Source: Physocladia obscura
Lineage: Eukaryota; Chytridiomycota; Chytridiomycetes; Chytridiales; Chytriomycetaceae
DNA: 14,012 bases
Assembly (NCBI GenBank): GCA_027596945.1
Contig: JADGJH010000827.1
Coordinates: forward strand, 1-14,012
Direction: 5' to 3'
In this document: one piece after another, positions 1 to 7,071 of the stretch
Numbering within the stretch: position 1 is the stretch's first letter
Layout of the letters: the number at the start of each line of letters is the position of its first letter
The notes under the pieces: generated by a model
What the model saw: only the letters and a program-made list of their open reading frames with translations
Databases searched by the model: none
What the model was told of the DNA's origin: nothing
Position numbers and translations under genes: made by a program

Positions 1-133
1 CCATGCCCTTGTGCAAGATGATCCAGGTGAGTGATTGGAGTTTTCTTTTATTAATGTTCTTTTTGTTTTTATTCTCAGAGGTACAGGTTTCAAAACACAG
101 ATTTTGGGAACTGTGGATGTGGTCTGTTGGTGA
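1..133 (+). CDS. possible 3' end of a gene entering from the left (last intron plus last exon)
   Basis: A strong donor (GTGAGT at 27-32) is followed by a T-rich tract and an acceptor (TTCTCAG ending at 78, or CAGAG ending at 80), giving a 52-54 nt intron like the others in the window. With the acceptor at 80, the frame CAT GCC CTT... continues as DDPGTGFKTQILGTVDVVCW and stops at TGA 131-133, followed by AATAAA at 198-203. With the acceptor at 78, two other frames stay open to 213 or 218, so the reading is not unique. No family is recognised. The splice signals are seen directly; that this is the end of a coding gene is inference. Confidence 0.35.
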
Positions 134-166
134 CAAATCTGGGTGTGCACCTAGCGGCTGTCATTT
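119..166 (+). repeat. possible degenerate fourth copy of the GC-rich repeat unit
   Basis: GTGGTCTGTTGGTGACA at 119-135 resembles GTGGCTCTGTTGTCTGACA at 405-423 in unit 2, and a short GC-rich stretch ending GCGGCTGTCATTTTTT follows at 152-167, like the GCAGCTGTTTT end of the other units. Spacing does not match the regular offset, so this is tentative. Confidence 0.25.
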
Positions 167-246
167 TTTGTTTGTCTGTGTTTTTTATTTTTATAACAAT
201 AAAATTTGTTTAAAATAAAAACAAAGAGGAAAAACAGCAGGTGCAG

Positions 247-335
247 CTGGCTCCATCTCCTGATGGATCTCTGCATGCTGTGCGCATCAGTGCGGCTGCC
301 AGCAGCCAAGCACTGATGCGTCGCAGCTGTTTTAT
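247..335 (+). repeat. GC-rich repeat unit 1 with a strong hairpin
   Basis: This is a GC-rich island in AT-rich DNA. CGCATCAGTGC (283-293) is perfectly complementary to GCACTGATGCG (310-320). The stem continues inward as GGCTG/CAGCC around a CCAG loop with a two-base AA bulge, making about 16 paired positions, and outer GCTG/CAGC can extend it. The unit shares GGCTC, then 16 bases, then TCTGCATGCTG with unit 2, and GCATCAGTGC with unit 3. It ends GCAGCTGTTTT before an AT-rich spacer. Function unknown. Confidence 0.7.
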
Positions 336-404
336 TTTCTTTTTGATCAGTTTTTTATAATAATTTTATATTTTTATTTTAAATAAATACAGACAACAAC
401 CAAA

Positions 405-495
405 GTGGCTCTGTTGTCTGACAGGTGTCTGCATGCTGCGCACATCAATGTGAATCCTCATGGGTAACGTCAACATTGTGCAGCTGTTTTTGTTT
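405..495 (+). repeat. GC-rich repeat unit 2
   Basis: Diverged copy of unit 1 at an offset of exactly 158 bp. GGCTC at 407, the same 16-base gap, then TCTGCATGCTG. The block 431-452 matches 273-294 at 18 of 22 positions, and all four differences are transitions. The hairpin is weaker here (GCACA..ATGT against ACATTGTGC, with a three-base bulge), but the end GCAGCTGTTTT is kept. Confidence 0.6.
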
Positions 496-511
496 TGTTT
501 TGTTTTGTTTT
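486..511 (+). repeat. TTTTG microsatellite
   Basis: About four tandem TTTTG copies immediately follow repeat unit 2. Ordinary simple repeat; no coding content. Confidence 0.8.
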
Positions 512-576
512 AAATAATAAATCTCAATTGATTAGATTTTTATTTAAGAAAAACAATGACAAAACTCACCAAGAAC

Positions 577-668
577 AGCTGAGCTTATGCTTGGCACATT
601 TCCTGTGCAGCACGCATCAGTGCCGCCTCCTGTGGATGGTGCGTTGATGTTGCGCTGCCTGTTTTGAC
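577..668 (+). repeat. GC-rich repeat unit 3 with imperfect hairpin
   Basis: GCATCAGTGC (614-623) is identical to unit 1 at an offset of 330 bp. CAGC (608-611), CATCA (615-619) and GC (622-623) can pair with GCTG (654-657), TGATG (645-649) and GC (641-642), giving an imperfect hairpin. The right flank (GC..TGATG..GCTGCCTGTTTT) aligns with the right arm of unit 1. The left flank is more diverged. Confidence 0.5.
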
Positions 669-732
669 TTGTTGCAGTACATTTTTGCTTGCAACAGTTT
701 GTTTTTGTCGTTTGGAAAAATTTACTGGGCAA

Positions 733-850
733 ATTTTTTTAACAAAAAATAATAAAAATAATAAAATTTATTTATTTATTTATATTTATTTAATTTGGAC
801 CAAAATAATAATAATAAAATAACTTTTATTTATTTATTACTTTCTCTTTT
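733..850. repeat. AT-only low-complexity tract
   Basis: Runs of TTTA/ATTT and AAT units dominate. On the minus strand this is just downstream of the SANT-like ORF and contains several AATAAA motifs (read as TTTATT on plus), so it may double as that gene's 3' end. Confidence 0.6.
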
Positions 851-898
851 CATTACTTGTTTTATTCCATTAACTCTCACCACAGAGTCACCAGAACT

Positions 899-1105
899 TC
901 AACAAGATCTGTTTAACTTTAGCCGCATTGACCTAATCTTTGAATTGATTGTCTGTGAGTCAATGGTGTCAAGCTCCAGGGCCATTTTTTTGACAAAAGA
1001 GCCTGTAATCTTGTTGTTTGGTTTGTCATACTTTTTCATGACTTTGTGTAGTAGTGTGTCATGTTCAGGAGTCCATTCAACAGCAGTGCCTTTTGCTTTA
1101 CTCAT
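899..1105 (-). CDS. small SANT/Myb-like DNA-binding protein
   Basis: A 68-residue ORF from ATG at 1105 to TGA at 899. The pattern EWTPEHDTLLHKVMKKY, a basic linker, FVKKMALEL, then INSKIRSMRLKL matches a single SANT/Myb-like helix-turn-helix unit: a tryptophan and an acidic first helix, then a helix with a basic third segment. Alone it would be a very short DNA-binding protein; such domains occur in transposases, viral proteins and host regulators. AT-rich DNA with AATAAA motifs follows the stop. It lies in the same orientation as the broken acidic ORF upstream and may belong to the same old element. No splice-extended form was found. Domain call from pattern only. Confidence 0.5.
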   Translation of the reverse strand: MSKAKGTAVEWTPEHDTLLHKVMKKYDKPNNKITGSFVKKMALELDTIDSQTINSKIRSMRLKLNRSC

Positions 1106-1428
1106 TTTTGAAAAAAAGAAATGAAAAAAAATTTTAGAAAATTTTTATACCTGCAATTTTTTTTAAAATCAGGGTTGCATTTTTCATTTTTGATTTGATC
1201 AGATTTGATTGATTGGAAATAGCCGGGTTGATATTTTTGATATTTTGTGATATCTGTTCATATATCAACCTTTTTGTTAAAAAAATACAAATGACAATTG
1301 CCAACAATCTACAAATTTCCAGTGACTTTTGGTTATGACAATCCATTAATTTATGTGTTTCAAACTTTTTAGTTATTTTCAATTCTTATGCTTAGTTTAA
1401 TATCATAGTTGAAGTCAATTCTAGAAGA
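1106..1428. other. AT-rich spacer with no supported gene
   Basis: The only open frame (minus, 1134-1382) is lysine/isoleucine/asparagine-rich, as expected of AT-rich noncoding DNA. No domain or splice pattern supports it. The stretch probably holds the 5' flank of the SANT-like ORF and the 3' flank of the acidic ORF. Confidence 0.5.
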
Positions 1429-2010
1429 TCACAACATTTTCATAACTGTTTGTACACTGGATCTAATCATTTGAACAATATCAATTATATCTTGACGTAA
1501 AATGTCTTTTTTATGCTCAATGTCTTTAATTTTCCAATCTGGATCGAGAGAAAATCGAAATGGTTTGTCATTAATAATTTTTTCTGTAATGGAGTTCCAA
1601 GACTTGTTAGAATTCTCTTTTTTTACCCAAGGGTACAAATAATCATAAATGAGTTTCAATTGATGTGGTTCAATATGCAATGTTTTTATGTAGCCATCAT
1701 GTGTTGCAAACCAAGTTTGAGTTTGAGTGCAGTTAGTAGAAATACACTTTTAATATTGGGAATTTGTATCCTCGGTATCTGAATCAAAATATTGAGAATC
1801 TGTATCTTCAGAATTCGACTCCCGATATTCTGAATTTGAATTTGAAGCTAAATCTGAATCTGAATATTCGGAATCTGATTCCGAATATTGTGAGCCAGAT
1901 TCAGCATTTGATTCAGATTCAGAATCAGTTGGCTCTGTCTGTGAATCATCTACGTTAAAATTCAAAGTATCTTCTGTTACATTTCCAAAACAAATATCTT
2001 GGTTTACCAT
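1429..2010 (-). pseudogene. acidic S/D/E/Y-rich ORF broken by a single in-frame TAA
   Basis: One minus-strand frame runs from ATG at 2010 to TGA at 1429 (194 codons) with a single internal stop, TAA at 1752-1750. Before the stop are 86 residues. Most of them are repeated Ser/Asp/Glu/Tyr/Asn units such as SESDSEYSDSD and DTDSQYFDSDTEDTNSQY. After it the same frame continues with a non-repetitive, helix-prone segment (TWFATHDGYIKTL, then EPHQLKLIYDYLYPWVKKEN, FRFSLDPDWKIKD) of about 107 residues. No donor-acceptor pair with a suitable nearby AG removes the stop. It is therefore either a recent nonsense break, a readthrough case, or two proteins. Family unknown. It is transcribed away from the RING ORF, with about 400 bp between them. 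Confidence 0.55.
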
Positions 2011-2034
2011 TTTTGGACTAATTTTTTTATACTA

Positions 2035-2055
2035 AAAGAGAAATTTTATCTCTTT
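2035..2055. promoter_or_regulatory. inverted repeat in the divergent intergenic region
   Basis: AAAGAGA (2035-2041) and TCTCTTT (2049-2055) form a perfect 7-bp inverted repeat with a 7-base centre, about 25 bp upstream of the acidic ORF's ATG. Could be an operator-like site or chance in AT-rich DNA. Confidence 0.3.
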
Positions 2056-2113
2056 ATATTGGAATCAAAAAAATTGACAAATTTACGTCGCGTGACTTGT
2101 GTACTTTTGTTGA

Positions 2114-2131
2114 CAAAGTATCGATACTTTG
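2114..2131. promoter_or_regulatory. 18-bp perfect palindrome between divergent ORFs
   Basis: CAAAGTATCGATACTTTG is an uninterrupted self-complementary 18-mer about 100 bp upstream of the minus-strand acidic ORF and upstream of the plus-strand RING ORF. Its position fits a binding site for a symmetric DNA-binding dimer. Binding itself is not shown. Confidence 0.4.
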
Positions 2132-2405
2132 AAACTTAAAATTTTTTTGATAAACAGATTTTCTCCTTTACTGGGCAGTAAACTGTTTTATTGATAAAGA
2201 AAAAAAAAAAATTTGTAGAAAAAAAATTGTTACAAGTTTATCGACAATTCTTTTAACTATAAATCAAAAAAAAACAAAAAGAAATTAAAACTCAAAATAG
2301 TCCAAAAAAATAGAAAAACTATACCACAAAATCAAACCACAAGCCATTTGTCACAGTCTAAAAAAACTGCAGGTATGGAAATTCAACATTTTTAAAAAAA
2401 CGTGA
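2132..2405. other. AT-rich intergenic leader without a supported gene
   Basis: Dominated by A-runs, with no ATG between about 2231 and 2374. An AG/GTATGG donor-like site at 2372-2378 and AG acceptors (2411, 2423) would allow a short 5' exon for the RING ORF, but no frame supplies a clean start codon. Confidence 0.4.
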
Positions 2406-2870
2406 ATACCAGATTATTTTTGGCATATTCAGAGATTCTATGCCCTGAATGACAATCAATCGTCCACTAAACAACTACGGGAGTTACGCAAAAGTTACAA
2501 AGATCTCCGTCGCCAATATACGAATCGTTGTGCATCTATCAAGGTACTCTGCTGCGCCTTGCAATTGGCCCTTGGGCCAAATAGACCGATGCTTTAACCA
2601 ATTTTGCAAGGTCAAACTATGTCGCAACAGATTCAACAATTGCGCCAGCAGCTAACTGCGATGAGATTGCGCTGAGAAAACATCGAGTCTTTAAAATGTG
2701 GGATATGTTATAATGAGTACACGAATATTGATGCCAAGAATCCGGTGGCGTTGTCTTGTGGGCACCACTTTTGTGCTGAATGTCTTATTAAGCGCTATGA
2801 TTTTGGAAATCATGATTGCTCGTATTGCCAAGCCGGGGAGATCACAGACTTCACTCTGATATTTGTTTGA
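2406..2870 (+). pseudogene. coiled-coil RING-finger protein with in-frame stops (possibly intron-containing)
   Basis: One frame is bounded by TGA at 2403 and ends at TGA 2868-2870. Its N-terminal part is basic and coiled-coil-like (KQLRELRKSYKDLRRQY). Its C-terminal part is a C3HC4 RING finger: CGIC at 2697-2708, then CGHHFCAEC and, after 11 residues, CSYC, with spacing C-x2-C-x16-C-x-H-x2-C-x2-C-x11-C-x2-C. RING-HC fingers usually act as E3 ubiquitin ligases. Two stops interrupt the frame: TAA 2595-2597 and TGA 2673-2675. A phase-0 intron at 2544-2687 (AAG|GTACTC to ATCGAG|TCT) would remove both. However, at 144 nt it would be over twice the length of most others here, and it would discard coding-like text (QQIQQLRQQL). 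No ATG is in frame. I favour a decayed gene. Confidence 0.6.
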
Positions 2871-2875
2871 TGTAA

Positions 2876-2881
2876 AATAAA
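2876..2881 (+). terminator. AATAAA poly(A) signal of the RING ORF
   Basis: AATAAA begins six bases after the RING ORF stop codon, an unusually compact 3' end like that of the next remnant (AATAAA overlapping its stop at 3700-3705). Confidence 0.4.
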
Positions 2882-3024
2882 CAAATACAACAATCTAAAT
2901 CAGAATTCAATCTTCATTCCATCTTCAACTTAGTGCGTCTGTGGAATACACCAAGAGATCTGTTTCATCTCAAAAATCAAGTAATCCCAATTTGTAAAAT
3001 ACACTTAAAGTCAGGTCCCTTTAA

Positions 3025-3704
3025 ACAGGCAGTAATGCCATCAAATCCAACACATTTACAATTCATGTACTGGTGTATTGGAAAACAGAGGACATTTTGG
3101 CTGAGCCTGTGAAACCCCTTTCTATTTTCCACACCAAAGTATGCTTTGCTTCAAGAAATGGTGAATATTTGAAAGGAGTGAAATATATGACATAAAACTC
3201 AAAAAAGACTCACAACTTACAAACTTGAAAAGAATGGCAAAGAAATTTCAGGTGTTTTTAACATTACAGACCTCCTTTTATCTGAAAAATCTGTTGGTCA
3301 TGTTCCAATAATGAAACAAGCAATTAAAATATGAGGTCAAGTTGAAATTAACAGGTTACTTGAAGGCCAACAGTCAAAGTTAAAAGATAAAGAAAAACAA
3401 ACACAAATACAATTGGAACCAGAACAAGAACTAATTCCAAGTCATTTGCCTGTTTACAATTGCTGGTTAAATGCTGTAAATGATGCAATTGCTCTAAAAT
3501 TGCAACTAAGTCATTTTCCAAAAATGTTTGAATTTAAAATTGTCCAGCAACCTACAAAACAACTCAACTATCATTTATATATTGAAAAATATATTTCTAC
3601 AATTATGTAATAGTGTAATGAGATCTGTACCAGATATCAAACACTATTTTGAAACATTGAAGCCTCAAGACCTGTGCCAGTTGCAAAATTTGACTGAACA
3701 ATAA
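3025..3704 (+). pseudogene. frameshifted remnant of an unknown protein
   Basis: Coding-like text moves between frames. 3025-3192 is open (FTIHVLVYWKTEDIL, IFHTKVCFASRNGEYLKG). After a shift, about 3215-3607 reads NGKEISGVFNITDLLLSEKS and, beyond an in-frame TGA at 3332-3334, PSHLPVYNCWLNAVNDAIAL. A further shift near 3607 gives VPDIKHYFETLKPQDLCQLQ ending at TAA 3702-3704, which overlaps AATAAA (3700-3705). At least two frameshifts and one stop separate these pieces, so the gene is dead unless spliced in an unseen way. Ancestral length was roughly 225 residues or more; text in two frames at about 2935-3030 may be an earlier part. I do not recognise the family. Orientation and style match the RING ORF just upstream. 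Confidence 0.45.
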
Positions 3705-3747
3705 ATCCTTATTATAATTTATAATTTTCATTTATCTCATATTTCCA

Positions 3748-3990
3748 GATGGAATTTCCAAGAAGGGAGTAATATGTAAAAATAGACATCTTCAATTACT
3801 TACATTTGATGCTAAGATGTTTTAGTATGGACAACAAGTGCATTACAAATGAAGAAATCACCACAGGTGTTCCAATAAATTGAGTGCAGGATTATAAAAA
3901 TTGATGAGAACTACGTGCAGTTCAGCTTGGAAGCAAAAACTTGATTTCATGGAATTATTTGTCAAAAGAAGTAGTGTGTTTCTGTTTTTT
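3748..3990 (+). pseudogene. second short decayed coding remnant
   Basis: Short coherent stretches lie in successive frames: GISKKGVICKNRHLQLLTFD (3748-3822, then TAG), NEEITTGVPIN (3848-3880), IDENYVQFSLEAKT, and MELFVKRSS near 3950. None is long enough to be a gene. Composition and orientation resemble the preceding remnant, so it may be part of the same decayed element. The stretch up to 4057 also serves as the upstream flank of the Sfr1-like gene. Confidence 0.3.
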
Positions 3991-4057
3991 GAGATTGAGC
4001 CATTTTAAAAATTGTTTTTTCATTTTCGGTGGAGCAAAAACAAAAACAAAACTCAGA

Positions 4058-7007
4058 ATGTACCATCACTTCTTTTACGAAGAACCAGATGAAAACTGTT
4101 CAATGAGTCAGCAGGAATCACTAAATGTAGTTATTACTTACGGCGAAAGCAATCGAACGATGGCAGAAGTTTTGCAAAACAATCAGCTGGATCTTGATAT
4201 CCCCTATTCAACCATTGGTAATATGTGTGCACATATAATCTTTTCAGAAACCAACTCAATGCTCGATTTCGCCCAAATCAGACCCAATTCAGCCATCCGC
4301 ACAATCTCACGTAAAATTTGACAGGCTCAAGTTCGTGAATCAGCAGAACTATGACCAATCTGCAGAAAAACAACAATCCAATTACTTGAATGAGTCTTCA
4401 ATAGCTATTTCGAATTATTCAGCGTTCCATAGCGCTCAATTTCCTGATGGCGCAAAAAGTGATGACAGCGTTTGCAAAGTGATATTTGAGAAAAGAAGTG
4501 CCTGTGGGAGTTATAAGGTTGAATGTGATGGCTTACAACATCAAAATTGCATTACCAATGATCCACCCAAAAGTTTCAACGAAGAACTTGTGGCAGTGAC
4601 ATTGAGTAAGTGTGAAACTTTGCAAACGGAAAATAGTCAAATCACCGCTGTAAATCAAAGCGTTCACAATAAAATCGTGGCAAAAGATAAATCTGTCATT
4701 CTCGAGGCGAATACATCAAATTCTGAAATTCAAACTGGAATTGCTCAAGTTACTTCCACACGAGATTCTGAGATGGGGACTTTAAGCACTCAATCCCATG
4801 ATTTACCTGAGACTTTTGTTGTTTTGCAAAATAAGTCAATTGTAAGTTGCGAAATTGAATCTGCTGCTATTTTTCAGGATTCTCCGATTATTAACCTTGG
4901 AAAAACGCAGTTTGAAGTTACCCATGCTTCTTCAAAGTCCTTTCATGATGTTATAATTGAACAAGCGTCTCATATGGTTGATCACAATACTGTGACTGAA
5001 GTTTCGAGAATAGTCAATGACGAAATGAATGAAAAATCTAAAATTGTTGTTGATCAATTGGAATCAACGGATATTTCATCAAGAAAAACAATCACTACCG
5101 ATATTTCAACTTATAGCAATAACACGTCAATTTCCGTCACTAAATCAGAATCAATTAGCTCTTTGACTGTACAAGAAAAAATAACTGCTGTCAATGCAGA
5201 GAATTTCGGGACCGCAAGAGAAGTTTCATCCAGAATGAATGTCGTAATACAGTCAGAATCAACTGCCAATCAGCAAGGCATGGTTATTTTGGCTCAAATT
5301 TTACAAAATGGGCCGATTGCCAAAAAAAATTATTCTCAATGTGATTCTGTGATGTCCATGAGTTTTTGCGCAAGAAGTGAGATACAGCCAGAGCCTGAAC
5401 TTCAGAACGAAAGCACTGCAGAGGTTCATAACAACATAAGAGAGAATTACTCAATCCAAAGTTATTTAACTCAAAAGAATACCAATAGAAGCAAAGCAAA
5501 TAATGTTTCAGCAGAAAATAGCGCGAAAAAAATTGACGAATCAAAATTTCGTAACTCCAAAACCAAAATAAACGATTTAAATAATGATAGCATTGAGAAA
5601 TTTTTTGATGTTGATGAAATTGTATCTGAGCTGGAGATATGTTCTGCGACCAGTGAAATAAATTCTGTCAGTCTTAATACAGAATCAAATGATGTCAGCA
5701 ATGATGGAATCGCTATTTTCTTTGATGTTGACGAAACTGTATCAGAGTTTAACTATCAATCTTCGAAATTATTGAACGTTGAAATTGTACAAACCGCTGA
5801 AGAGTCTGAAAAAAATTCAGCAAATCAAATTCAAGACAAACAAGCTGGCAAGAATTCGATGACAATCAAAAAGAAAGCATTCAAAGTTCCAGTACCACGG
5901 AAGCCACAGGTGCCTGCCCCTACAACAGAAGTATTACAACTTTTCGACCAATTAGTCACAGAATCAAACTCTCCAGGACTTCAAATTTCCCAATCTACAA
6001 TGATGGCATCAAAGCCGCGTTCAAAATTCAGACCGCCAGCGCTAATTGAAAAATTCCTAGCTGTAGCAAGCCAAACCGTTTCATTAACTCCAATGGAATT
6101 ATCACCAAAAAGTAAACCAATTATCACCGAAAGTCTTTCCATAAAAACTACAAAAAAAGAGAAACCAACTTTCAAGCCAGTTCAAAAATCAAAAAAAAGA
6201 TCAGCTTACTCGTCGATTGCGTTAGTTTTACCAAAAGAAAAAAGTGCAATTGTTCATGAATCGTTGCTTGGCAGAACTATTGCTCCACCAGCGGTGTTTG
6301 CAGGAGACCAAGATTTTGCTGAGGCGAAATTTGCATTCGAAAGAGAGATTGAAGCTGTCAACTATGGAATTGGGAGAGTTTTAAAGGCAAAAAATCTTAT
6401 GAAACAGTGCAATGACGGAAATAGTGATAATGAAATGGAGGTTGGTGACTTGTGTTTCTGTCATTTGTAAACTAAAAAAATAATTACTCAGAGTGAAATG
6501 GAAAAGCTTGAAAAGCTGCATTGCAAATGGCAAGAAGCTTGTAGAAAGGGACTAGTCGAGTTGAAGAGTCTCATTGATCCACGTGTTCAAGACTTTAATG
6601 GGAGCGATAGTGCTGGAAGTTTTTCATTCGGTAAAAAACGTGGCTGGGATTCATACGATGCATATGGAAGTTGCGAAATATCAGAAAATGAGCACGACGA
6701 TGACGATAAAGAGGATGAAGATAGTGAGGAGGGAGAAACGAAAGGATGGAGAAATTTTGTCAAAAGTATACTAAGCGCTGAGACAGATGTTGGTTTCGAA
6801 AAGGACAAAAAGAAGCAGAAACATGCAGAAGAAGAATCACAAGATGCATTTGCGGAATGCGAACAACAAGAAAATGAAGAACACGAGCAGAAATTGGAAA
6901 CTGCATCATCTGCTGTTGGCAGCGAATGGAATTTGCGTGAGCTTGGCGGAAAGCTGGGTATTGATGTCGATGAGTTGGGGTACGACGCAGAGATGGATTC
7001 CTTTTAA
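4058..7007 (+). CDS. Sfr1/Mei5-like recombination mediator with a very long N-terminus
   Basis: In fungi Sfr1/Mei5 pairs with Swi5 to stabilise Rad51/Dmc1 filaments in the nucleus. The proposed exons are 4058-4217, 4282-6440 and 6492-7007 (about 944 residues). The second intron (GTTGGT...ACTCAG, 51 nt, phase 0) is solid. The first is tentative: GTAATA at 4218, acceptor at 4281, phase 1. Exon 2 has no usable ATG near its start, which is why an upstream exon is needed. The family signal is C-terminal: a coiled coil (about 735-765, EREIEAVNYGIGRVLKAKN), KLHCKWQEACRKGLVEL (about 781-797), an acidic spacer, and the ending WNLRELGGKLGIDVDELGYD. This matches the Mei5/Sfr1 C-terminal pattern, which ends in a leucine-rich helix, then ID..L.GYD. 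The first roughly 730 residues are Ser/Thr/Asn/Gln/Glu-rich and look disordered. Sfr1 proteins I know are near 300 residues. The family call rests on pattern recall, not a search. Confidence 0.65.
5583..5747 (+). repeat. duplicated 16-residue acidic-hydrophobic motif in the Sfr1-like protein
   Basis: Codons 5583-5630 read NDSIEKFFDVDEIVSE and 5700-5747 read NDGIAIFFDVDETVSE, 117 bp apart. 12 of 16 residues are identical, with FFDVDE fully kept, inside otherwise low-complexity sequence. It looks like a duplicated short binding motif (residues about 488-503 and 527-542). Confidence 0.7.
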
Positions 7008-7071
7008 AGCAAATGAGCAAGTTGAAAAGTAAAAAAATTGGTGTTTATTTTGAGATGGCTGAAAAATTTCC

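Noticed and set aside
247..668. CRISPR array or tRNA genes in the GC-rich repeat region
   Set aside because: Unit spacing is irregular, copies diverge, no cloverleaf or TPsiC-like box is seen, and the setting is eukaryotic.
544..732. Minus-strand 62-codon ORF
   Set aside because: It lies over repeat unit 3; Cys/Thr/Gln-rich composition comes from the repeat, with no domain.
795..1124. Plus-strand ORF with a hydrophobic, signal-peptide-like start
   Set aside because: It overlaps the SANT-like ORF on the opposite strand, has AT-rich-driven Leu/Phe content, and its start is not supported.
1..4057. LTRs, terminal inverted repeats or target-site duplications bounding the decayed cluster
   Set aside because: None was found by eye; the only repeats are the hairpin units and simple repeats, so no element boundary is claimed.
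4218..4247. 30-nt intron ending at TTTTCAG in the Sfr1-like gene
   Set aside because: It is far shorter than the others and its removal leaves the frame that stops at 4319-4321; the acceptor at 4281 restores the long frame.
4335..4337. GTG as start codon of the Sfr1-like ORF
   Set aside because: Non-ATG starts are rare in eukaryotes and the frame continues upstream to 4239; an upstream exon is more likely.
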